NCBI GenBank assembly: GCA_010024215.1
Contig: RGHK01000002.1
Coordinates: 1-26,155, forward strand
Direction of reading: 5' to 3'
DNA length: 26,155 nt
Source: Pseudomonadota bacterium
Lineage (GTDB): Bacteria > Pseudomonadota > Gammaproteobacteria > Magnimaribacterales > D2472
Positions 14,067 through 22,489 of this stretch are shown piece after piece; the first letter of the stretch is position 1, and each line of letters opens with the position of its first letter. The position numbers and the translations under genes were made by a program. Below the pieces are notes generated by a model. The model was not told the origin of the DNA. It was given only the letters and a program-made list of their open reading frames with translations, and did no database searches.

Positions 14067-15563
14067 ATGGCAAGATATACAGGACCAAGATTAAGGCTTT
14101 CAAGAAGAGAAGGTACAGACCTCTATCTAAAAAGTGGTATTAGAGCGATTGAATCAAAATGTAATATGGATTCTCCTCCTGGAGCTGCAGGTGGTGCACG
14201 AAGAGGAAGATTGTCTGATTATGGACTTCAGTTAAGAGAGAAACAAAAAGTTAGACGTATGTATGGCGTCTTAGAAAAACAATTTAGAAATTATTATAAA
14301 AAAGCTGCATCTTCAAAAGGCAATACTGGAGAAAACTTACTTAGCTTGCTTGAATCAAGAATGGATAATGTTGTTTATAGAATGGGTTTTGGCTCAACAA
14401 GAGCTGAGGCAAGACAAATGGTTTCCCATAAAGCTTTTAAAGTAAATGGTAATGTAGTTAATATTCCTTCTTATCAAATACAACCTGGTGATGAGATTGA
14501 AGTTAGAGAAAGAAAAAAAGGTCAATTAAGAATTGCTTCTGCTTTAAAAATTGCTGCTTCAAGAGAAGAGTGTGATTGGATTGAAGTAGATGAAGCTAAT
14601 TTGAAGGGTGTTTATAAGTCAGTTCCAGATAGAACAGATTTAAGCACAGAAATAACACCAAATCTGTCAAAGATTACGTTAGAGCCCCTAGAAAGAGGTT
14701 TTGGACATACTTTAGGTAATGCTCTAAGAAGAATTTTATTATCATCAATGCCTGGTGCTGCGGTCACAGATGTTGCTATCGATGGAATTTCACATGAATA
14801 CAGCACTATAGAAGGTGTTAGAGAAGATGTCATTGATATTTTATTAAATATAAAAGATATGCCTGTTAATGTTATTGAGGGTAACAAAGCAGAGATTACT
14901 CTTGACGTAACTGGCCCATGCGATGTCTTAGCTTCATCTTTCGAGGTTCCTGGTAATGTTGAGCTTGTGAATCCTGATTTTCATATTGCAACAATAGTAG
15001 ATAAAGTTAATTTAAAAATGACACTAACTGTTAGGACTGGGAGAGGATACGAGCCGGCAGACCTAAGAGATGATGAAGATAGAGTGGTTGGAGCGCTAAA
15101 AGTCGATGCTTCTTATAGTCCTGTTAGGAGAGTTTCTTATACTGTTGATAATGCAAGATTTGAAAAAAGAACTGACCTTGATAAATTAGTAATTGAGCTT
15201 GAAACTGATGGAACTCTAGATCCAAAGATGGCTATAGAGCACTCTGCAACTATTCTTCAACAACAATTAAGTGCTTTTGTTGATCTTGATGCGATTGCTG
15301 AGCAAGAAGCTAAGAAAGATCAAAATGATTTTGATCCTCTTTTATTGAGATCAATAGAAGAATTAGAATTAACTGTTAGATCAACAAATTGCTTAAAAGC
15401 CGAAAGTATCTTTCTTATAGGTGATTTAATTCATAGATCTGAGTTCGATTTATTAAAAACTCCTAACCTTGGAAAGAAATCTCTTAATGAGATTAAAGAT
15501 GTATTAGCTTCTAAAGATCTTTCTTTAGGAATGAATGTAGAAAATTGGCCACCAGTAGGATAA
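14067..15563 (+). CDS. rpsD-rpoA: Fused ribosomal protein S4 - RNA polymerase alpha subunit
   Basis: One uninterrupted frame of 498 residues. Residues 1-193 are S4: MARYTGPRLRLSRREGTDLY, LREKQKVRRMYGVLEKQF, the S4 RNA-binding domain (ESRMDNVVYRMGFGSTRAEA), ending RTDLS. Residues about 196-498 are alpha: KITLEPLERGFGHTLGNALR (202-221), with Arg222 equal to E. coli Arg45 at the beta contact, the RTDLDKLVIELETDGT region, and the C-terminal domain LTVRSTNCLKAE with Arg438 equal to DNA-contacting Arg265. At the junction (14637-14657) the conserved S4 tail (E. coli ends LIVELYSK), the stop, the spacer and about 16-18 alpha residues are missing. No in-frame ATG lies near the junction; only TTG at 14601, without a good ribosome binding site. 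Gene order is otherwise the normal alpha operon. It may be a genuine fusion or an assembly/amplification deletion; the reading frame itself is certain in this sequence. Confidence 0.93.
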   Translation: MARYTGPRLRLSRREGTDLYLKSGIRAIESKCNMDSPPGAAGGARRGRLSDYGLQLREKQKVRRMYGVLEKQFRNYYKKAASSKGNTGENLLSLLESRMDNVVYRMGFGSTRAEARQMVSHKAFKVNGNVVNIPSYQIQPGDEIEVRERKKGQLRIASALKIAASREECDWIEVDEANLKGVYKSVPDRTDLSTEITPNLSKITLEPLERGFGHTLGNALRRILLSSMPGAAVTDVAIDGISHEYSTIEGVREDVIDILLNIKDMPVNVIEGNKAEITLDVTGPCDVLASSFEVPGNVELVNPDFHIATIVDKVNLKMTLTVRTGRGYEPADLRDDEDRVVGALKVDASYSPVRRVSYTVDNARFEKRTDLDKLVIELETDGTLDPKMAIEHSATILQQQLSAFVDLDAIAEQEAKKDQNDFDPLLLRSIEELELTVRSTNCLKAESIFLIGDLIHRSEFDLLKTPNLGKKSLNEIKDVLASKDLSLGMNVENWPPVG

Positions 15564-15566
15564 ATC

Positions 15567-15980
15567 ATGAGACATAGAAAAGCAGGAAGAAAACTAAACA
15601 GAAACTCTTCTCATCGAAAAGCATTACTAAAAAATCTTGCTATTGCTCTTATTGAGCAGGAGATTATTAAAACGACCTTGCCTAAGGCAAAAGAGTTAAG
15701 GAAAGTAATTGAGCCTTTAATTACTCTTGGAAAAGTTGATTCTGTTGCTAACAGAAGGCTTGCTTTTAATCGATTAAGATCTGACGCTGCTGTAGCTAAA
15801 CTATTTACAGAAATCTCTGTAAATTCAAAAGATAGAAATGGTGGTTATACAAGAATTATTAAAGCTGGATTTAGGCCTGGAGATAAAGCAGATATGGCTT
15901 ATATCGAGCTGGTTGATAGAAATACAACTGAAGATTCTTTGACCCAAGAGCCAGAACTTAAAGAAGATTCAGCAGCATAG
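15567..15980 (+). CDS. rplQ: 50S ribosomal protein L17
   Basis: L17 (137 residues) is a 50S protein near the exit tunnel and the last gene of the alpha operon. MRHRKAGRKLNRNSSHRKAL, IIKTTLPKAKELRKVIEPLI and NGGYTRIIKAGFRPGDKADM are signatures. The C-terminus carries an acidic extension (ending ELKEDSAA). It starts 3 bases after the fused rpsD-rpoA gene. Its stop lies 3 bases from the converging uvrA stop, with no visible terminator for this long transcription unit. Confidence 0.97.
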   Translation: MRHRKAGRKLNRNSSHRKALLKNLAIALIEQEIIKTTLPKAKELRKVIEPLITLGKVDSVANRRLAFNRLRSDAAVAKLFTEISVNSKDRNGGYTRIIKAGFRPGDKADMAYIELVDRNTTEDSLTQEPELKEDSAA

Positions 15981-15983
15981 TAT

Positions 15984-18800
15984 TTAAAGTATTTTATCTA
16001 GAAACTGACCTGTAAAAGATTTTTTAATTTTAGCTACTGACTCTGGTGTTCCTGTGGCTACAATATTACCTCCATCACTTCCACCTTCAGGACCTAAATC
16101 TATTATCCAGTCAGATGTTTTTATTACGTCAAGATTATGCTCTATAACCAGAATAGTGTTGCCTTGTTCCTTAAGTCTATTTAGTACATTAAGAAGCAAT
16201 TCTATGTCTGCAAAATGAAGACCAGTTGTAGGCTCGTCTAAAACAAATAGAGTTTTTCCAGTACTTCTTTTAGATAATTCTTTTGCTAATTTTATTCTTT
16301 GAGCCTCTCCTCCTGATAATGTAATGGCTGACTGACCTAATGTTATATATCCAAGACCAACATCGTTAAGCGTAATTAGTTTTTTCTTAATTGCAGGAAG
16401 AGCATCAAAGAAATCTAAGGCCTCTTCAACTGTCATATTTAAAATGTCGCTTATGTTTTTATCCTTGTATTTAACTTCTAATGTTTGCTCATTGTATCTA
16501 TGTCCATCACAGACATCACATTTGACATATACATCTGCAAGGAAGTGCATTTCAACTTTTATCATGCCATCTCCCTGACATGCTTCACATCTTCCTCCTT
16601 TAACATTAAAACTAAATCTACCTGGCTTATATCCTCTTGATTTAGCTTCAATAGTCTGAGTAAGTAGATCTCTTATATATGAAAACAATCCAGTATACGT
16701 AGCAGGATTTGATCTAGGAGTTCTTCCTATGGGAGATTGATCAATGCTAATTACTTTATCTAAATGCTCTAAACCTTCAATTTTTTCACAACTAATCTCT
16801 TTTGTTAATTTTGATTTATTGAGCATAAATGAGCTCAAAGGAAGAAGTGTTTGATTAATTAAAGATGACTTTCCTGATCCTGATACGCCTGTAATACATG
16901 TAAATAATCCAACAGGAATTTCAACAGATATATTTTTTAAGTTATTTTCATGGGCATTTATAATGTTAATAAACTTGTCACTTAAAGGAAGTCTTTTCTT
17001 TGGTGTTTTTATTTCTTTTTTGCCAGATAGGTATTGAGCAGTAATAGATTTTTTGTTACTTAAAATATCATCCAAACTTCCGTGGGCACAAATTTCTCCT
17101 CCATGCTTTCCAGCTCCTGGACCAATATCAATAATATAATCAGCACATCTTATAGCTTCTTCATCATGCTCAACTACTATTACAGTGTTGCCAAGTTCTT
17201 TAAGGTTTTTCAGTGTTCTAATAAGTTTTGCATTATCTCTTTGATGAAGGCCGATAGATGGCTCGTCAAGAACATAAGTCACTCCGACTAAACCTGATCC
17301 AATCTGGCTTGCAAGTCTTATTCTTTGAGCCTCACCTCCAGAAAGTGTTTCAGCGCTTCTATCTAAAGTAAGATAATTTAATCCAACATCCTCTAAAAAA
17401 GTTAATCTTTCAGTAATTTCTTTAAGAATTTTCTCAGCTATTTTCTTTTTTGCGCCATCTAGCCTCATTTTCTTAATGAAGTTCAAAGCTTCATTTATTC
17501 TCATACTAGTTATAGTATGAATTTGTGTTTTATTTATGAAAACATTTCTCGATTTTGTATTTAGCCTTGAGCCATTGCATTCATCACAGGAACTTTTAGA
17601 CATTAATTTTGATAATTCATCTCTTATGAAATCTGAGTCAGTTTCCTTAAATCTCCTCTCAGTGCTTGGAATAATCCCTTCAAATTTGTGTTTTCTAACA
17701 ATTCTACTGCCACTTCTAAACCTATGAGAGAAGTCTACTTTGTCCTTAGAACCCCATAAGATAATATCTTTTATATCTTGGGGATAGTCTTTCCATTTTG
17801 TTGTTAGGCTGAAATTATAATGTTCTGCAAGGCATCTTAATTGATAAAAATAAAATCTATTTCTTCTTGTCCAGCCCTTGATAGCTCCATTTGAAATAGA
17901 TACATCCTCATCTTGAATTAGTCTTTTCTCATTAAAATATTGAATTACTCCCAGGCCGTCACATCTTGTACAAGCTCCATACGGATTGTTAAATGAGAAC
18001 ATTCTTGGCTCGAGTTCAGCGATTGCATAACCACACTGAGAGCAAGAATAATTTGATGAAAATAGCTCAGTTTTCCCATCATTAATATTTTCTATTTCTA
18101 CAAGGCCATTAGATAATGTTAATGATGTCTCTAGTGACTCGGCTAACCTTGACCTGTCTTCTTCTGATTTTTTTATAACTAACCTATCAACAACTGCTGA
18201 GATATCATGTTTTTTATTTTTTTCTAATTCAGGAAACTCTTCAATAGGATATATAACCCCATTTACTTTTACTCTTACGTATCCACTTTTTCTTAAATCA
18301 TCATAAATAGCAAGATGCTCTCCTTTTTTACCTCTTACTAGTGGAGAGAGGATCATGATTTTTGATCCTTCTTTTAATTTATATATTTCATCACAGATTT
18401 CAGTAACAGTTTTTGCTTTTAATTCTTCATTATGATCTGGGCATATTGGAGATCCAATTCTTGCATACAATAACCTTAGGTAATCATATATTTCTGTTAC
18501 TGTTCCAACAGTTGATCTTGGGTTATGTGATGTAGCCTTTTGTTCAATTGAAATAGCTGGTGACAAACCATCGATTTGGTCAACATCTGGTTTTTCCATC
18601 ATTGAAAGGAACTGTCGAGCATATGCAGACAAGGATTCAACATACCTTCGCTGACCTTCGGCGTAAAGAGTGTCAAAAGCTAAAGAGGACTTACCTGAAC
18701 CCGATAAACCAGTGATAACAACTATCTTATTTCTTGGTATCTCAATACTTATATTCTTTAGATTGTGAGTGCGAGCTCCTTTGATAAAAATACTATCCAT
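15984..18800 (-). CDS. uvrA: Excinuclease ABC subunit A
   Basis: UvrA (938 residues; about 940 is usual) is the damage-sensing ABC ATPase of nucleotide excision repair and loads UvrB. The first Walker A is GLSGSGKSS (31-39), with LSAYARQFLSMMEKPDVD after it. The first ABC signature is LSGGEAQRIRLASQIG and the second LSGGEAQRIKLAKELS. The second Walker A is GVSGSGKSS. Both structural zinc modules are visible: CSQCGYAI with CTRCDGLG, and CEACQGDG with CDVCDGHRYN. The C-terminus is typical. It is divergent from ssb, as in E. coli. No clear ribosome binding site precedes its ATG. Confidence 0.98.
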   Translation of the reverse strand: MDSIFIKGARTHNLKNISIEIPRNKIVVITGLSGSGKSSLAFDTLYAEGQRRYVESLSAYARQFLSMMEKPDVDQIDGLSPAISIEQKATSHNPRSTVGTVTEIYDYLRLLYARIGSPICPDHNEELKAKTVTEICDEIYKLKEGSKIMILSPLVRGKKGEHLAIYDDLRKSGYVRVKVNGVIYPIEEFPELEKNKKHDISAVVDRLVIKKSEEDRSRLAESLETSLTLSNGLVEIENINDGKTELFSSNYSCSQCGYAIAELEPRMFSFNNPYGACTRCDGLGVIQYFNEKRLIQDEDVSISNGAIKGWTRRNRFYFYQLRCLAEHYNFSLTTKWKDYPQDIKDIILWGSKDKVDFSHRFRSGSRIVRKHKFEGIIPSTERRFKETDSDFIRDELSKLMSKSSCDECNGSRLNTKSRNVFINKTQIHTITSMRINEALNFIKKMRLDGAKKKIAEKILKEITERLTFLEDVGLNYLTLDRSAETLSGGEAQRIRLASQIGSGLVGVTYVLDEPSIGLHQRDNAKLIRTLKNLKELGNTVIVVEHDEEAIRCADYIIDIGPGAGKHGGEICAHGSLDDILSNKKSITAQYLSGKKEIKTPKKRLPLSDKFINIINAHENNLKNISVEIPVGLFTCITGVSGSGKSSLINQTLLPLSSFMLNKSKLTKEISCEKIEGLEHLDKVISIDQSPIGRTPRSNPATYTGLFSYIRDLLTQTIEAKSRGYKPGRFSFNVKGGRCEACQGDGMIKVEMHFLADVYVKCDVCDGHRYNEQTLEVKYKDKNISDILNMTVEEALDFFDALPAIKKKLITLNDVGLGYITLGQSAITLSGGEAQRIKLAKELSKRSTGKTLFVLDEPTTGLHFADIELLLNVLNRLKEQGNTILVIEHNLDVIKTSDWIIDLGPEGGSDGGNIVATGTPESVAKIKKSFTGQFLDKIL

Positions 18801-18870
18801 TTACAATAAAAATACCGTGATGAAAAAATTAAATTAGGTTAAACTTCTAAGTTCATTATAAGAGGTAATT
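18801..18870. other. uvrA-ssb divergent spacer, no LexA box seen
   Basis: These 70 bases must carry the start signals of both uvrA and ssb. In E. coli the same spacer holds a LexA operator of the form CTG-N10-CAG. Here neither CTG nor CAG occurs anywhere in the spacer, so no E. coli-type SOS box is present. AGAGG at 18861-18865 is the ssb ribosome binding site. Candidate ssb -10 elements (TAAACT at 18840-18845, TATAAG at 18857-18862) lack good -35 partners, so I do not call a promoter. Confidence 0.55.
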
Positions 18871-19308
18871 ATGAGTAGAGGCGTAAATAAAGTAATTTTA
18901 GTAGGAAATTTGGGTCAAAAGCCTGAAATGAGGTACACAGCAACTCAATCAGCTGTTGCCAATCTTTCAGTTGCTACAACAGAGTCATGGAAAGATAAAG
19001 AAAGCGGCGAAATGAGAGATAAGACTGAATGGCATAGAGTGGTTTATTTTGGAAAGCTTGCTGAAATTGTAGAAAAATACCTCGATAAAGGCTCCAGTGT
19101 TTACATTGAAGGAAAACTCCAAACAAGAAAATGGCAAGATAAAAATGGAGCTGACAGATGGACTACTGAAATTGTAGGCAGTGAGCTAACTATGCTTGGT
19201 TCAAGATCAACAAACTCAAATAATTCTTCTGATTTTGACCAATCTGAGTCACCTTTCCCTGATAATGATGCTGGAGAAGGTTTAACTGACGATGATATCC
19301 CGTTTTAA
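18871..19308 (+). CDS. ssb: Single-stranded DNA-binding protein
   Basis: SSB (145 residues) coats single-stranded DNA during replication, recombination and repair. The OB fold starts RGVNKVILVGNLGQKPEMRY and includes TTESWKDKESGEMRDKTEWH and VYIEGKLQTRKWQDKNG (each within the N-terminal 110 residues). A short Asn/Ser-rich linker leads to the acidic tail DDDIPF (140-145), which binds partner proteins. The linker is shorter than in E. coli SSB (178 residues). It is divergent from uvrA and followed after 12 bases by the crotonase-family gene. Confidence 0.97.
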   Translation: MSRGVNKVILVGNLGQKPEMRYTATQSAVANLSVATTESWKDKESGEMRDKTEWHRVVYFGKLAEIVEKYLDKGSSVYIEGKLQTRKWQDKNGADRWTTEIVGSELTMLGSRSTNSNNSSDFDQSESPFPDNDAGEGLTDDDIPF

Positions 19309-19320
19309 GTCATCTAACTC

Positions 19321-20187
19321 TTGAAGTTTAAAACTCTCTTATATAAAAAAGAAAAATCTCTATTAATTGTTTATTTAAATAGACCAGAAAAGCTTAATGC
19401 ATTTAATCAGCTAATGCTTCATGAGCTCTTAGAGGTATTTGAAGAAGTTGATAGAGAAGATTCTATTCATGCTCTAATTATTTCAGGTTCAGGAAAAGCT
19501 TTTTGCGCTGGTGCAGATTTATCAGCAGGAAAAAATACATTCAACTCTGAATTTAATAATTCAAGAGATTACAAAGAGAGTTTCAACAGAGACTCAGGTG
19601 GAATTCTTGCCCTTAGAATGTATAGATGCCTTAAACCAATTTTAATTGCATGTAATGGTGTTTCTGCTGGAATTGGAGCAACACTTCAACTTCCAGCTGA
19701 TATACGAATTGCTTCTTCAGAGGCTAAGTTTACCTTTCCTTTTGCAAAAAGAGGTATTGCTCCCGATGCCTGCTCAAGTTGGTTCCTTCCAAAAATTGTT
19801 GGCATATCTAAGGCATTGGAATGGTCATACTCTGGGGAGCTTATAGATGCTGATACTGCATATAAAGCTGGGCTAGTTTCTTATCTTGTTGAACATAACG
19901 ATTTAATGAAATTTACCAAAAAAATAGCACAAAAATTGATAGCTGATTCTTCACAAGTATCCGTTGCCCTGACAAGACAAATGATGTGGACACTTTCAAA
20001 CACAGATTCCCCATATAAATCACATGAAATTGATAGTCAAATAATAGAATCAAGAGGCGCATCCGCAGATGCTTTTGAGGGGGTGGAATCATTTTTGGAA
20101 AAAAGGAAAGCTAAATTTCCTAATAAAATTTCTAAAGACATGCCTTCTATTTTTCCATGGTCAATTAATGAGTTTGATGAAAAGTAA
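19321..20187 (+). CDS. Enoyl-CoA hydratase/isomerase (crotonase) family protein
   Basis: The 288-residue protein has the crotonase fold: YLNRPEKLNAFN (18-29), the oxyanion-hole loop GKAFCAGADLS (58-68), the second oxyanion strand CNGVSAGIGATLQLPADIRI (111-130), and GELIDADTAYKAGLV (172-186). The catalytic loop reads RGIAPDACSSWFLPK (144-158). In rat enoyl-CoA hydratase a Glu precedes this loop; here that place is not Glu and an Asp (149) sits after the Pro, a pattern I associate with isomerase-like crotonases. A CoA-thioester substrate is likely; the exact reaction is not assignable. The start is TTG, chosen because the next ATG (codon 32) would remove the first strand; no good ribosome binding site precedes it. 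Confidence 0.88.
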   Translation: MKFKTLLYKKEKSLLIVYLNRPEKLNAFNQLMLHELLEVFEEVDREDSIHALIISGSGKAFCAGADLSAGKNTFNSEFNNSRDYKESFNRDSGGILALRMYRCLKPILIACNGVSAGIGATLQLPADIRIASSEAKFTFPFAKRGIAPDACSSWFLPKIVGISKALEWSYSGELIDADTAYKAGLVSYLVEHNDLMKFTKKIAQKLIADSSQVSVALTRQMMWTLSNTDSPYKSHEIDSQIIESRGASADAFEGVESFLEKRKAKFPNKISKDMPSIFPWSINEFDEK

Positions 20188-20201
20188 AATTAGATAAAGA
20201 T

Positions 20202-21281
20202 ATGTTATTCGAAACATACAATTTAAAGGGCTTAAACTTGAGGAATAGGATAGTTATGGCTCCAATGACTAGAAATCAGTCACCGGGAGGAATACCAACT
20301 GAGGAGGTTGCTCAATATTACAAAAGAAGGGCTGAAGCAGAAGTTGGACTTATAATTACTGAAGGAATAGAGGTTAGTCACAAAGCCTCAAGCGCATATC
20401 CAAATGTACCTAGGCTTGATAGTCAAAAGGCAGTTGATGCATGGAAAAAAGTTATTTTTGGAATTAAAGAGGCTGAAGGTGCTGTGATAGCTCAATTGTG
20501 GCATTGTGGAGGCTTCAGAAAGATTGGAATGGAACCAGATCCAAATATTCCTGGATACACAGCATCCGGCATTGTTAGGCCTGGAAAAAAAGTTGCTCAT
20601 GCAATGACTATTGACGATATTAGACAGACTATTGATGCATATGCATCTGATGCAAGAATATGTGAAGAAATTGGATTTGATGGCGTAGAAATCCATGGTG
20701 CACACGGCTATCTTATTGATAATTTTTTTTGGAATGGAACAAATATTAGAAATGATGATTATGGTGGCTCAATAAAGAATAGATCTAGACTTGCTGCAGA
20801 AATAATTAAAGCAATTAGATCTAAGGTAAGCAGTGAATTTATTGTTGGACTTAGATTTTCACAATGGAAACAGCAAGATTATGCAGCTAAATTAGCACAT
20901 AATCCCGATGAGTTAAAAGACGTTATTGAAAGTCCTGTAGAGGAGGGTTTAGATTTTCTTCACTCAAGCATGAGACGTTTTTGGGAAAGTGAATTTAAAG
21001 AGTCTGATGAAAATTTAGCATATTGGACAAAAAAAATATCAGGCTTGCCAACGATTAGCGTTGGAAGTGTAGGGTTGGATTCTGAATTTATTGATATGAG
21101 CGCTTCTGCATCACCAACCAACATTAACAAAGTTATTGATGATATTAATAAAGAAAAATATGATTTAGTTGCTGTTGGAAGAGCTCTCTTAGCTGATTAT
21201 GAATGGGTTTTAAAGATTAAGGACCAAAGATTAGATGAGATAAATCCATATACAAAGGAAGCTTTATATAAACTTTATTAG
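20202..21281 (+). CDS. Old Yellow Enzyme family NADH:flavin oxidoreductase
   Basis: A 359-residue TIM-barrel FMN enzyme. N-terminal LRNRIVMAPMTRNQ (13-26), AQLWHCGG (97-104) in the flavin-binding region, substrate-site pair His165 and His168 in HGAHGY with Tyr170 equivalent to the OYE proton-donor Tyr196, RNDDYGGS (183-190), and the late VGRALLADYEWV phosphate-binding segment identify it. Such enzymes reduce activated C=C bonds using NAD(P)H; the natural substrate is unknown. It follows the crotonase gene by 14 bases, so the pair is probably co-transcribed, perhaps acting on an unsaturated acyl or aromatic compound (inference). Its stop overlaps the end of fabB by 4 bases. Confidence 0.92.
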   Translation: MLFETYNLKGLNLRNRIVMAPMTRNQSPGGIPTEEVAQYYKRRAEAEVGLIITEGIEVSHKASSAYPNVPRLDSQKAVDAWKKVIFGIKEAEGAVIAQLWHCGGFRKIGMEPDPNIPGYTASGIVRPGKKVAHAMTIDDIRQTIDAYASDARICEEIGFDGVEIHGAHGYLIDNFFWNGTNIRNDDYGGSIKNRSRLAAEIIKAIRSKVSSEFIVGLRFSQWKQQDYAAKLAHNPDELKDVIESPVEEGLDFLHSSMRRFWESEFKESDENLAYWTKKISGLPTISVGSVGLDSEFIDMSASASPTNINKVIDDINKEKYDLVAVGRALLADYEWVLKIKDQRLDEINPYTKEALYKLY

Positions 21282-22486
21282 TATTTAGATATAACTAAAC
21301 TTGCGTTAGTTCCACCAAACCCGAATGAATTACTTAAAGCATGATTGATTTCTTTATCAGTAGTTTCAGTATTAATATTAATACCATCTGCTTCATCACA
21401 TAACTCTTCAATATTAATAGATGGCGCAATAAAACTGTCTTTAATCATCATAATTGAGTATATAGCTTCTTGAACTCCAGTAGCTCCAAGAGAATGACCG
21501 GTCATAGATTTGGTTGAACTTATTGTGGGAATATTATCTTTAAATAGCTCCTTAATTGCTTTTAGTTCTGCTACATCTCCAACAGGAGTGCTCGTGCCAT
21601 GAGTATTTATATAGTCAACCGATGTACCAGAATCTTTAAGAGCACCCTCCATACATCTAAAAGCACCTTCGCCTGAAGGAGCAACCATATCATAACCATC
21701 TGATGTTGCATAATAGCCTGAAAGTTTGGCGAGAATGTTTGCATTTCTTTTTTTAGCATGCTCTTCTTCTTCAAGAATTACCATTCCTGAACCACCAGAA
21801 ATAACAAAACCATCTCTATTCTTATCATAGGGTCTTGAAGCTAGTTGTGGACTTTCATTGAAGTTAGATGAAAGAGCCCCCATGGCATCAAATAAATTGG
21901 ATGAGCTCCAATGAAGATCCTCACCACCGCCTGCAATGACTATATCTTGTTGACCTGATTTAATTAAATCTGCTCCATGTCCAATGCAGTGAGCACTTGT
22001 AGCACAAGCTGATGAAATTGAGTAATTGATTCCTTTTAGTTTAAAGGCAGTCCCAAGAATAGCAGATATAGAGCTGCCCATTGTTTTTGTAACTGCATAT
22101 GGGCCTATTCTTTTTGGGCCTTTTTCTCTAGTAAGATCTGATGTTTGAACCATCACCCTAGTAGAAGACCCGCCAGATCCTGCAACAATACCTGTTCTAA
22201 CAGAGTTCAAATCTGATTCTGTAATTCCAGCCATCTCAATGGCATCTACAGCAGCTAAATAAGCATAAGCAGATGCCTCTCCCATAAATCTAAATAATTT
22301 TCTATCAATTAACTCTGCAAAATTTATATCAACAGAACCTGAAACCTGACTCCTAAAGCCCATTTCTTTGTATGTATCATTAAAAACAATTCCAGACTTT
22401 CCTGACTTCAGGCTATTCAATACTTCATTGTAGGTATTGCCAATACAAGATTTAATACCAACACCTGTTATAACTACATTTTTCAT
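21278..22486 (-). CDS. fabB: 3-oxoacyl-[acyl-carrier-protein] synthase I
   Basis: The 402-residue thiolase-fold condensing enzyme elongates unsaturated acyl-ACP intermediates. The catalytic triad is Cys161 (SISSACATSAH), His296 (NTHGTSTPVGD) and His331 (GHSLGATG), each about two positions from E. coli FabB. The DGFVISGGSGMVILEEEEHA and SNSFGFGGTNASLVI segments also match FabB more closely than FabF. It follows fabA by 3 bases. No ribosome binding site of its own is clear, so coupling to fabA translation is likely. Confidence 0.95.
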   Translation of the reverse strand: MKNVVITGVGIKSCIGNTYNEVLNSLKSGKSGIVFNDTYKEMGFRSQVSGSVDINFAELIDRKLFRFMGEASAYAYLAAVDAIEMAGITESDLNSVRTGIVAGSGGSSTRVMVQTSDLTREKGPKRIGPYAVTKTMGSSISAILGTAFKLKGINYSISSACATSAHCIGHGADLIKSGQQDIVIAGGGEDLHWSSSNLFDAMGALSSNFNESPQLASRPYDKNRDGFVISGGSGMVILEEEEHAKKRNANILAKLSGYYATSDGYDMVAPSGEGAFRCMEGALKDSGTSVDYINTHGTSTPVGDVAELKAIKELFKDNIPTISSTKSMTGHSLGATGVQEAIYSIMMIKDSFIAPSINIEELCDEADGININTETTDKEINHALSNSFGFGGTNASLVISKY

Positions 22487-22489
22487 ATT

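Noticed and set aside
14601..14603. Internal TTG start for a separate alpha subunit within the fusion
   Set aside because: It would restore nearly the normal alpha length, but no Shine-Dalgarno-like sequence precedes it and the residues that follow are S4-like, not alpha-like. Kept only as a possibility to test.
15960..16010. Terminator for the alpha operon
   Set aside because: No stable hairpin followed by a T-run on either strand around the rplQ/uvrA junction.
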